Positions 1-10,998 of a stretch of 64,000 bases of DNA are shown here, one piece after another (positions within the stretch are counted from its first letter, which is position 1; every line of letters starts with the position of its first letter). The notes beneath the pieces are model-generated. The model did no database searches and had not been told where the DNA came from. It worked only from the letters and a program-made list of their open reading frames with translations. A program made the translations under genes and the position numbers. Source of the DNA: Purshia tridentata (taxonomy: Eukaryota > Streptophyta > Magnoliopsida > Rosales > Rosaceae); NCBI GenBank assembly GCA_003254885.1, contig QANT01002787.1, positions 1 through 64,000 of the forward strand. Direction: 5' to 3'.

Positions 1-1645
1 CACATAGGGAATTAAATCTAGACATTTAATTTATAGAGTACTTTATTAATAAGCCACAACTTATTATATATTTTAGTCATAAATCCAAACTTTAAATTTA
101 TTTATTTTTAAGCCACAACAAAATATAGCTCTTTATTAATAAGTCACAAAATATATTTTTAAGCACAAAAAAAAAATTTAGCTATAGAAATATAAAAATA
201 TAAAAATAAAAAACAAAAAATTCTTTAAAAAAATTAAGTAAAGTGTAATTCTAAGAAATTATAAAGTGTAATTCTCAATAAAAAAGTTAATAAAGTGTAA
301 CTCTTTACATATGACATTAAAACAAAAAAATTAAATCAAAGTGTAACTCAACAAAAACTCAAAACTAAATTTTAACCCAATAAAAATTAAATTTTAAAAA
401 TGAAAGAATTACACTTTAGAAGTGTAACTCTTTACTATGTAACATCTTTCATGAGGAAAAAATATCTTCCTCCCAACCCAACCCAATTAGCTTTTTGAAG
501 TTTCATCCTTCTCTTGATAACTACCACTTGATTTCATGTCCCATTTGACTTTGAATTGGATAGATTTGCAGATCAGGTAAAAAAGTGCTTTCTTAGTTTC
601 CCTACAATAAACTTTTGTCTCCTTCTCCAAAATCCAAACCAACAAGCAAACAAACACGTCCATCATGTTTAAAAGTTAAAAGATAAATATAGATTCAAAC
701 TTGGGCAGAGCAGAATTTTCTCAAAGGCCAAACACCTTACTTCTCACACTCACACACATAGCACTCTTTGGATGTACGACTCCAGAGACGAGTCTTGGGT
801 CTTGGTTTGGCTGTACAACAAAGCTATGCCTATGGCTCTGTGGGTCGATGAAGCTTGTGAAATTGATGGGTGAATAAGCATGGTGGGTTTGCTTGCTGTC
901 TTTGCCTTCTATGAATAATAAAAATAAAAACAAGGAAAATGAGCTTTGATTAAGGGCTGCAAAAAATAACAAATTATAAGATAATGACTAGAAAATAGAT
1001 AAATTAAATATATGTGTTTATTACTTAACTGGGATGAATTTAGTGACTTTTGACTAATTTACACTAATTTATAAGAACATGAAAAATTAAAATGGACAAT
1101 TTCTTTTGATAATAAAATACAATTACTATGGGGGGTCCTACCACATTAACTTAATGACTCAAGGGGTTGAGCTGGCCCGAAAATTGAGAACCTCTCTGAC
1201 CATCTGACCAACCCGCCTGAAATGGATCTACCGCATTTTACAAAATTTGTGTCGTTCTTGTCGTGTTGTCTTGGCCTCATGCGCCGCCTATTTATTTTAC
1301 ACTGAAAACCATAGCTGAATCCCCTACAACCCTAAACAATTTCATTTTTTTACCACCCCAATTACCAAGCGTCACCTCACATTTTTCTTATCGAACTTCC
1401 CATAGTACCCTCTTTCACCATCTCACGGCGTTGTGCCATTGGCGGCAACAGAAACTGATAATGGTTCGCGACCTCTGTTGACTATTTGACTTTGCGTGCG
1501 CGCACTCATTCTGAGGCGGTATTCAGTACTATAATCCTTCCCGCTAAGTATGCATTCCCAACCCTATCAGAAATAGAAAGCAAACATCGCGCGCTCTCGA
1601 GTCGCCGAGTTCTTGTACTGAGTTGGACTCGCCACTGACCTCCCT
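1..1645. other. AT-rich region upstream of P5CS
   Basis: No gene is recognised here. The first 450 bases are extremely AT-rich and repeat a short motif, AAGTGTAA(C/T)TCT, at least five times in direct orientation and once inverted near 410. An open frame on the minus strand at 721-972 has no ATG and resembles no family I know. The last 100 bases before 1646 are richer in GC and probably hold the P5CS leader; no clear TATA box was identified. Confidence 0.5.
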
Positions 1646-4600
1646 ATGTCAGCCATGGACGACATCGATCCTTCTAGAGCTTTTTTCAAGGACGTTAAGC
1701 GCATTGTTATCAAGGTTGTCCGCATTCATTCTCTAACTCCTCCTTCATTTTGTTAATTTATTTGTGATTTTTCAAAAAAAATTGATCATTTTAATTTATG
1801 CTTAATGAGCTTAAACTGAACTCATACTAGGCTAATTGACGTCTTTCACTATTTTGTGCTTTAATTCTCATTGTTTGGTTGTATATTGCATATAAGCTTA
1901 GCTTGATAGTCTAATCCAATGCTTGCTTGCTGGATTTCTTAAAAATTCCCTGTATTTCCTGACCAGTTCAACTGAGAATGATATTTTTATTTCCCCAAAA
2001 AGACGAGCATTGAATTTTGATTGTTTTAGATTGGTTTTTTGTTTTAATGGATTCTTTTTTTTTCAAATTTGTGCTTTGATTACCGAAGGTTGGGACTGCG
2101 GTTGTGACTCGAAACGATGGAAGAATAGCGCTTGGGAGATTAGGCGCGCTTTGTGAGCAGGTATAACGCTATTATGTGTCATAAATCCAAGTTAATGATG
2201 TTTATGTAATTGAGCATGTGTTGGTCTTAAAATGTTAAATCTTGACGTGCAATGCAGCTTAAGGAATTGAACTCTCAAGGATATGAGGTTATATTGGTGT
2301 CATCAGGAGCTGTTGGCCTCGGTCGTCAAAGGCTTAGATACAGAAAATTAATCAACAGCAGGTTTCTGTTGTGTCCCCAATGACAGACATTGCTGAATCT
2401 TATGAAATTTGAAAGTATTTGCAAAAGATGCTTTTTTTTGAATATAATTTTTAAATTATAAATTGATTGTCAATGAATTTTTGCAGTTTTGCTGATCTCC
2501 AAAAACCACAAGTTGAACTTGATGGGAAGGCGTGTGCAGCTGTTGGACAAAACAGTCTGATGGCTCTCTATGATTCGTTGTTTAGTCAGGTGAATGCAAT
2601 GATCTTCTATTAAATCTGTTCTAAGGCTGTATTACAGCCCTGATTTGGACCTTGATGCTTGATTATTTAAGTTCTTATGGGCAAAAATGTTGGGTTCTAT
2701 TATTCAATTTTTAACTTATTTATTCTTCCTTGCAGTTGGATGTGTCATCAGCTCAGCTTCTTGTAACGGATAATGATTTTAGGGATAGAAATTTTAGAAG
2801 GCAACTTAATGAAACTGTGAAATCATTGTTATCACTGAAGGTTATTCCTATATTTAACGAAAATGATGCAGTCAGTACCAGGAAAGCTCCTTATGAGGTA
2901 TAATGCTCTTCTATGGCTGCTGTGCTTGTCACTTTGTTGTGGGAATGATAATCTTGAGCCTGCTGTTCTTTATCTGTAGTTCAAGTGAAGAGACTGTGAT
3001 ATATATTATAACTATTTATTTTTGGCTCAATAAGGCCATATCATACTTTAAATTAAAGAAAAGACCATCAAAACTTGGCCTTCCTATCATGGATATGGAA
3101 AAAAGAAATCAGAAATTGGTTACCTAGCTCTGGCTACTCTCATGCTTCAATAATAGCAAAATAAATATTGGGACCACTTGGAACACATATGTTTCCTACA
3201 CTCTCTCATACATGTTTTAATTTTTTTTTTCTATATAAGCACTAAGGAATGCAATATGTTTTCAAACAATGTGTTGTCCACTCATTCAGCAGTTATAACC
3301 ACCTTTGCAGGATTCTTCTGGTATATTTTGGGATAATGACAGTTTGGCAGCTCTACTGGCTTTGGAGCTAAAAGCTGATCTTCTTGTTCTTTTGAGTGAT
3401 GTGGATGGTCTATATAGTGGGCCTCCAAGTGACCCACATTCGAAGCTTATCCATACATACATAAAGGAGAAGCATCAGGGTGAAATTACTTTTGGAGACA
3501 AATCTAGAGTGGGAAGAGGAGGTATGACTGCTAAAGTAAAAGCTGCTGTCAATGCAGCTTATGCTGGCATCCCTGTTGTTATCACCAGGTGTGCTTCAAT
3601 ACTCAGTTGTGTCATTGATAACTATTATTCTGTTGCATCAATTTAATTAGATAATATTTCTTATCTAGATAACATAATTTTATCTTTAGAGATTTCAAGC
3701 TAGTTTAAAAGAAAAAATCAGTATCCAACTTGTATGTGATAGATAATGGGGTAAGAAAGAATTTATTGAAATCATAAAAACAATATCAGTTTTTTGGTTA
3801 GTAAAAATTAATTTAGGGGTAACAAAGATGTGGACTACATTCTTGTTAGAAGTTAGTGTCCCAAATAGATCAAATTTATAAATGAAATCAAATTGGACTT
3901 GTAGTTTTTGGTTTTTGGTGGTCATTGTAATCTGAATCCAATATGCTACCCCTGATTGTGTACTAATCTCTTTGCTGTTTCATTTTCAAGTGGGTATGCT
4001 GCTGAAAACCTCATTAAAGTCCTTCAAGGACAACAAATTGGTACCCTCTTTCATCAAGATGCACATTTATGGGCTCCGGTTAAAGAAGTTGATGCAAGAG
4101 GGATGGCAGTTGCAGCCAGGGAAAGTTCCAGACGGCTCCAGGTAACTTTGTTTGCTTTATGTAAAAGTTTAATATGCTGACTGTGATTCACAAATAGTGT
4201 TTCTGCTGCAGTTGTAGGCATTGTTTTCCCCCATAATTCTTTTGGCAAATGGATATCCGCTAAGTTTAGCAGCATAAGTAACTTGGTAACACTTTCTCTT
4301 CAGGCCATGACTTCAGAAGAAAGGAAAAGAATTCTTCTGGATGTAGCTGATGCCCTTGAAGCAAATGTAAAACTGATCATTGTTGAAAATGAAGCTGATG
4401 TTTCTGCTGCACAACAAGCTGGATATGAAAAGTCCTTGATATCTCGGCTGGCTTTAAAGCCTGGGAAGGCAAGTGAGCCAAGTTCAGCTATGTTAGATAA
4501 ATTTTCAATTACATTTATTTTTTATTTGTGTTACTTACTGCTCACTATCTTTTGGTTTCAGTTTGATGTCAATTGTGCATAAAGTTCTCACTGGACCATG

Positions 4601-7600
4601 TGTCTTTGTTCTCAAAACTGTTGTTTCCTCCAACTTTTGTTTCTGAATTGTGCTTATTATACTTGTCAGATTGCAAGTCTTGCAAACTCTATTCGTGTGC
4701 TTGCAAACATGGAAGATCCAATTGGTCGTGTTTTGAAAAAAACTCAGGTAAGGGGAGGGGGTACAAGGATCATTGTTTTTTGGCTTATGATATTCTGAAA
4801 CAACAATGCTCTTGAGTGTGGACAAAGATTAAAAAAAGAAAGGAAGTATGAATTCAAAGTCTTAGCTCACTATGAATTTCTAACACAGAGATAGTTGCAG
4901 TCATTAGCTGCATTATTGTATTTTACTGATAATTAATCTTTGATAATTCTGTTTACTACTCTTGCTTCCAGATTGCAGATGGTCTTGTATTAGAGAAAAC
5001 TTCAAGTCCATTGGGTGTTCTCCTAATTGTATTTGAGTCTCGCCCTGACGCGCTAGTACAGGTATATAATGAAATGTTGGAATATCAAACTGCATGCTAT
5101 CTTACATCATATAACCTTTGCCGGGGTTTTTTTGGAAAGTCTAAAATAAATCAAACAATTAATTTCTTGTTACAATTATTTTCTTCAGGTCCTTTTTATA
5201 GTCCTTAAATGAAGTTATGTTTCTCAGTCATTAAATCAAATATGGACGGCTGAGAAGCATAGTAGGTGAACTGCATCTCAATTCATGCATATCCAATCTA
5301 ATGGCTGAGGAATAAAATCTCATGCAAGAATCTAGAGCCTTATTTAAGGACCCTAGGAGAGAATTTTAGTTGTTTATATTAAAAATTAAAAGAAGCTAAG
5401 ATTGAGTCTTTGTGATGAATTGTATGTTTTAGCAAGGACTTGCATTTGTTCCTCATTAGGGTTTTCTTTATATGACTTGAATAGATAGCTTCATTAGCCA
5501 TACGAAGTGGGAATGGGCTTCTCTTGAAGGGAGGAAAGGAGGCCAAAAGATCAAATGCAATTTTGCACAAGGTCTGTTTTATTTAAATTTAATGATTTTT
5601 ACAAAATATACAGTGAAATTACTTTCTACATTTTCTTTCTTCATTATCAATGAAATTATTAAGTAACTTTTATGAAAAATGTGTAGATTATTACATCAGC
5701 CATCCCAGAGAGTGTTGGTGGAAAACTAATTGGACTTGTGACTACAAGAGAGGAGATTCCAGATCTGCTTAAGGTGAGTGGACTTTAGAACTGAGAATGA
5801 TAAACTGAATCCTAGGTTGACTTTGAAATGATATTTGGTACTAAGATCAAATATTTTCCAGCTTGATGATGTGATTGATCTTGTGATCCCAAGAGGAAGC
5901 AATAAACTGGTTTCTCAAATCAAAAATTTGACCAAAATTCCAGTTCTGGGGCATGCTGGTTAGATAAATTATATTTATTATTCAATTTATATATACTCTG
6001 TACTATGTGCTCTGTTTTCCGATAGTATTTGTTTTGTATGAAGAGGATGATGACGACTATTACTGTAAAAGAACTGCATTGTTTGCTATGCAGATGGAAT
6101 ATGTCACGTGTATATTGATAAGTCTGCTAATATGGACATGGCTAAGCGAATTGTTTTGGATGCAAAAATAGATTATCCAGCAGCCTGTAATGCAATGGTA
6201 ATTTACATGTAATTTTCAGTTTCTAGATAACAACCCCTTTTAATAGCATCCTAACTTCTTTCCAGTGGAAGTTTTGAACTTACATTCGTGATTGTGCGTT
6301 TATCATTTGGAACAATTCTCTATTGCTTTCTTTGCTATTTTCAGGAAACACTTCTTGTCCATAAGGATTTAATGCAAACAACTGCGTTCAATGACCTTAT
6401 GGTTGAGCTTCGCATTGAAGGTACAATTTTACCTGCAAACAACTTTTTTGTAAAGTATGAAATCATACATTTTGCATCCCTCCCTCCCTCCCTCTCTCTG
6501 TGTGTGGAGTGCTCATATGCCCTTTTAATATCATTTCCATTTTAGTCTTCCAACATTGGTTGACTGAATTTTCTATTTATGCAAAGCACTTGAGAGTTGA
6601 GGACGAGAGTAACTATTTTCCAATCACAAGCATGCAACAGTGCAATATTGTGTGTGTGTGTGTGTGTGTGTGTCTGTATGTGTGTTTTCCCATTATTTAA
6701 AACTAAATTTGCAGGTGTTACTTTATATGGTGGACCAAGGTCAAGCATTGTGCTCAATATTCCAGAGGCACATTCATTTCATCATGAGTACAGTTCATTG
6801 GCTTGCACTGTTGAGTTTGTGGATGATGTGCATGCAGCCATTGGTCATATACATGAACATGGAAGGCACGTTACATTTGCCTTTTAGATAAAATGCATGT
6901 CAACATTAAGAACTCTCTCTCTCTTTCTTAAATGAAGCTGTTTCATTTATCTTTTCTTCCTCCATTTTGCAGTGCACATACTGATTGCATCATTGCAGAA
7001 GACCAAGAAGTTGTGGAAGCTTTTTTAGGTCAAATTGACAGGTAAGATTGCTTCACCTGTCTTATTTCCAGATCGCAATCTTATATAGGGCCATCATACT
7101 ACTATTTTTTGAGTTGTTTGATCTGTGCAATCATATATAGGTCTCTCATACTAGTTTTGTGCTCTATGTCAATCAAGACATTTTGTAATAGGAGGCAATT
7201 ACTTAGAGCTAGTCCCACTAAATGGGGACTTAAAAACATTTTTGTATTAAGTTGGCTGCTCTTAAGAGTTAAACCAAGCTCTTGCACTGAACAACCTAGA
7301 TTTTTTCCATTGCAAGAAAAAGTCGCCTCTTATTCATAATTTAGTGATTTCACGATAGCAATTTCAAAGTTAGCAAGTAATGACGATTGCTATGCACATT
7401 CGCAGTGCTGCTGTTTTTCACAATGCAAGCACCAGATTTTGTGATGGTGCTCGATTTGGACTCGGTGCTGAGGTATAATATCATTTAGCAATAATTTCCG
7501 AAGTTAGATATATCTCAAGGCTTTGGTCTTGTATTAAATTCTCTTCTATATCCCATTATCCCAACAGGTTGGCATAAGCACAAGTCGAATTCATGCTCGG

Positions 7601-7818
7601 GGGCCTGTAGGAGTAGAAGGATTGTTAACAACACGATGGTGTGAAATCTTAATCTTTATTATTGCATTTTGACTTTGACTTAGCGATTACCATGAGTACC
7701 CTGATTGAGAAACTTTTTGCCTTATCAAACGTACAGGATTCTGAGAGGAAGCGGACAAGTTGTGGATGGTGATAACGGGGTTACCTACACCCACAAGGAC
7801 ATCCCAATTGAGCCCTAA
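1646..7818 (+). CDS. P5CS1: Delta-1-pyrroline-5-carboxylate synthase (P5CS)
   Basis: This bifunctional enzyme makes proline's precursor from glutamate: an N-terminal glutamate 5-kinase phosphorylates glutamate, and a C-terminal gamma-glutamyl-phosphate reductase (aldehyde dehydrogenase fold) reduces it with NADPH. I read 20 exons: 1646-1714, 2089-2160, 2258-2361, 2487-2589, 2736-2897, 3311-3588, 3991-4141, 4304-4468, 4670-4747, 4972-5061, 5485-5571, 5687-5773, 5862-5958, 6094-6197, 6345-6420, 6715-6865, 6973-7041, 7406-7472, 7568-7638, 7737-7818. They sum to 720 codons plus stop, against about 717 residues for plant P5CS. Recognisable blocks are [67 protein letters not shown] and [15 protein letters not shown]. 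No frame break is seen. The in-frame ATG at 1655 (context GCCATGG) is an alternative start giving exactly 717 residues. Introns 8 and 16 appear to use GC donors. Confidence 0.97.
4469..4669 (+). other. GC-AG intron 8 of P5CS
   Basis: The reading frame must leave exon 8 after the codons for PGK and re-enter at the codons for IASLANS. The only junction that does this is AAG|GCAAGT at 4469 with the acceptor ending in TTGTCAG at 4669. GCAAGT after AG is the classic strong GC donor, where the other positions compensate for the T-to-C change. Confidence 0.85.
6650..6673 (+). repeat. (TG)n microsatellite in P5CS intron 15
   Basis: About twelve TG units, followed by an interrupted tail (TCTGTATGTGTG), lie about 40 bases before the acceptor of intron 15. 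It is a simple repeat with no coding role. Confidence 0.9.
6866..6972 (+). other. GC-AG intron 16 of P5CS
   Basis: The frame requires the codon split GGA-AG|T so that the protein reads [10 protein letters not shown]. This places the donor at 6866 with sequence AAG|GCACGT and the acceptor at TTTTGCAG ending 6972. The nearby GT at 6870 would throw the next exon out of frame. It is a weaker match to the GC-donor consensus than intron 8, so a sequencing error or an unusual isoform is possible. Confidence 0.7.
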
Positions 7819-8737
7819 ATTTGCCAACAATCACAACCACCCATCTCCAGGTGGTCACTTGAGAGAGAGAGAGAGAATAAAATATTGCCTTGGCTATTGG
7901 CCTGTTGCTTATGTAATCCTAGAGGTACCATATGATTAATAGTTTATCACACTCACATTAGTTTAGCAAATTGATAGCCGATCCCAGTGAAATCATTTCT
8001 TTGCTTGCTTTTCATCTCCCCGTCCTTATGATAATTACCAGGTTCAGTCTATTCATAATTTCATACAGTGTCGCCTGCTGCCCAAAATGGACGCTTTGAT
8101 TATTTTATGGCACCTACGCTATCTTTCAAGTTTCGGGCAATGTTTACCCGTTTGATCGAAAGGAGAGTTAAACTGTTGACATGTTCATAACACAACCTAC
8201 CCATTAATCCCCAAAGTGGGTTGCCAAAGTTCATGCGATGACTCCCGAACGTGTTTTTTTCAAGCGTTCACTTTTGCTCATAAGAAGAATGCAAATGAGA
8301 AAAATTTATGGCATACAAGTATACAACCGGTATGGTAAACTTTTTAACATTATATTGACGGGCACTTTTTCGCTGGTATACATTTTCACACCGTTAGATT
8401 GTAAGTCATACAACTATTGCAAAAAACGGACTTTGGAAAAGAGACAGATTCTCTTTGTAAACAATCGGAAGTTGGGACGGGAAAATACCACAGAGAAAAA
8501 ATAAATAAAGAACGCGAGATTTCCCAAATGATCATTTCCATATCAAAAGTAATCTACTCTTCAATAAAAGCCTGCCAACAAAACCACACCCCTCAAAAGT
8601 TTCAATGAACTACATAATCTGTCTTATTCCTTAAATATAAGATATGATATAACTTAAATCGATAGGAGTTCCAAACAGACAGACTAAAACATACTCTCGG
8701 ATCTCTCCTACCAAAATCAATATCTTAGGCATAAGTT
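7819..8737. other. Convergent intergenic region P5CS / MAM33-like
   Basis: This holds the 3' ends of two genes that run towards each other. A short GA repeat at about 7862-7875 lies in the P5CS 3' leader-out region. I see no further gene, RNA or repeat structure. Open frames at 8238-8608 match nothing known and look fortuitous. Confidence 0.6.
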
Positions 8738-10220
8738 TTATGCTTCAACGAAGTGCTTAAGTTTCTTCAGCCAATTCGAGTATTCTCTGCTGTCTTTGTT
8801 GATCATGTACTCGTGCAAAAAATTGGTTGTGCTGGGCTTGATTCCTCTAATCTCCAAATACTTGTGGAAAGCCCTCTGGAGGTTTTCATCCAAATCACTG
8901 CAAAACAAACATGCATGTAAATTTGAGAAAAGTAATTGAACGATAAATTGAATTAATGCTACAAAATTATTAGTAATAGAGGCTTACTTGAAATCAGGCC
9001 CTTCATAGGCAATTTGATCCTCAGAATTTTCTGGATTTTTAACTGCCAAGTTGTCAATTGAAATCTCATCAGGAGAAGCAGTCAAGCTAAACTCTAGAGA
9101 AGGTCCATCTTTCTTGGAGACATTTACGACCAATGGGATGGTTGATTGATTGGCTCTTTCAGCATCATCATCCTGGCCATCATCCTCCTCTTCTTCTTCA
9201 CCAGTAACTAGATCAGGCATGTGAACTTCCACTTGTATGTCTTCACCTTGATAAGTTCTTGTCAGTGTCACAGTTTGAAGTCCAGGAGTATCTTCAATTT
9301 TAAAAGGGAAACCACTTGGAATCTCTTCAACCTACAAAAGAGAGTACTCGAGCGGTGATAATTATGGTGATACGAAACGTATTGAAAAACAGTATTCATA
9401 TCAATAGGGCTTTCCTATGGAACAAGTAATCCATGCCGGCTTGTTTAACTAATATTGACTAAAAACATAAGAAAGAAGAAATTAGCCAACTGCCAAAGTG
9501 TGTATACACTCTTCATTGTTGCTTTTTATTTCAACTTCCAACATATAAAATCGAAGCTATATACACTCACATAAACATCAATTACTAGCAACTTAATATC
9601 AATCTAGTTCTTATACAAGTTTCCCAAAGATATAACTGAGAAGGCAACTCAAAACCAAGTAAAAGAAAAGAGAACCACAAACCTACAATCACCATTATTA
9701 GTCTGGACTTTATTATAAATGAATTTAAAATTTTAACGAATGAAGAAAAATTAAAATCTGACTAAAGAGCTCGTAATAGTGTTGCTCCTCTCTGTAATAT
9801 TAACCACTCACAAACACAATTATTTGATTTTAGAGATGTGTGTCTTTCATATTCTACGAAACCAAATACAACAGAGAATTCAAAACATGTTCTTGTCAAT
9901 TTACCTACATTTTCTCAGAAACCAGATAGTCCACAAAGTAAGAGACAATAAGAAAACCTCACCTGGTCGTGATCATCAGACTCCTCAGCGCACTTTATCT
10001 CCGCCTCTATGACTCTGATAAGAGCCTCGTCCGAACTCGGCTTCGAATAGTAACGAGGGTTCGGAACAAAAGGGGTCGTCGGAGAGGGCTTGTGGGAGAG
10101 ATTGACTTGCTTTATGGCACTGAAAACGGCGCAGTGGTAATTTCTATTTCCCCGAATGATTCGGTTGGCTAGAGGGGCCAAAGAAAAGGCCGATCTGCGA
10201 AGAATGGAAGTGAAAGCCAT
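8738..10220 (-). CDS. Mitochondrial p32/MAM33 family protein
   Basis: This is the plant mitochondrial glycoprotein family, homologous to yeast MAM33 and human p32/C1QBP, acidic matrix proteins that form doughnut-shaped trimers and act in mitochondrial gene expression. Three exons (transcript order 9963-10220, 8988-9331, 8738-8897) give 253 residues with all frames joining. The N-terminus is rich in R, S and A and lacks acid residues for about the first 60 positions, as expected for a mitochondrial presequence. Then come the family block EALIRVIEAEIKCAEESDD, an acidic loop EEEEEDDGQDDD near residue 140, and the C-terminal signature LQRAFHKYLEIRGI followed by FLHEYMINKDSREYSWLKKL. It shares a divergent upstream region with the CASP-like gene. 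Confidence 0.93.
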
Positions 10221-10998
10221 TTTCTTTGAATGAGAGCAGAGTGTTGAGAGGGTTTAGGGTTTTAGGGACAAGAAGCAACCAACCAAGCGCGGGTTTGGGG
10301 CTTTTATGGAAGGGTTTTAGGGTTGGAAAGCGTTAAAAGTCGGTAGCATTTTATAGGAAGTGGAATTCATTCTCTATGGTTTCATCTCCTGCTAGGACTT
10401 TTCTAACCAATCCTATTAGCGCACGTGTCAGCATTAAGTGAAATGTGAAATTTTTTTTTTTTTGGAAAATGAAAATTTCTGCCCCCAATTTTGTTTTCAG
10501 TAAGACAATAACACGATTTTACAATTTAGTTTATCTTTTTCTATACACAAATTATTATTATTGATGTCCAATACTCCAATCCAATCTAATTATTATATAT
10601 GTAATTTTATAATTACAATTAAGAAATAATACCATGAACATTTTGTGCAAACAATTTGTCGAATTTTTTGTTATTGGGCTCCTCTCAAAGAAGAAAAAAG
10701 AAAGTTGATGTTTTTGGTTTTTCATATTCAGGCCCAAATCAAAAAGGGAATCCAAAAAGCAATGTTATAATACGAAACCAGTCTCCTCTGTCTTGAGAGA
10801 TGAGAACATTCCCATTTCAAAGATCCTTTCTTCTTCAACACTATCTGAACTGTAACTGTGAGGATCCCACATTTTAATCTCCTTTGAAAGTTGGGTAAAG
10901 TTTTGCGTTCATTCTGGAATATTGAAAGCTAGCTAGTGCATCATCTGTAGGACTCAGAAAGGTCCTTTCAGCTAGATAGAGATAAAGAGAGAGAAGGG
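10221..10998. promoter_or_regulatory. Divergent promoter region MAM33-like / CASP-like
   Basis: 778 bases separate two start codons that point away from each other, so both promoters must lie here. The MAM33 side carries two telo-box-like motifs (see 10254-10262 and about 10316-10324). A CACGTG sits near 10423. The CASP side has a GA-rich leader at about 10977-10997. Confidence 0.6.
10254..10262 (-). promoter_or_regulatory. Telo-box (AAACCCTAA)
   Basis: The minus strand reads AAACCCTAA about 34 bases upstream of the MAM33-like start codon. Telo-boxes near the transcription start are known from plant genes for ribosomal and organelle biogenesis; that it acts so here is inference. Confidence 0.55.

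Noticed and set aside
721-972. Minus-strand open frame of 83 codons with a hydrophobic start
   Set aside because: It has no ATG, resembles no small-peptide family I know (CLE, RALF and DVL motifs are absent), and lies in simple AT-rich sequence.
6870-6972. GT at 6870 as the donor of P5CS intron 16
   Set aside because: It would join GGA AGG CAC to TGC ACA TAC TGA and terminate the protein within the conserved reductase domain.
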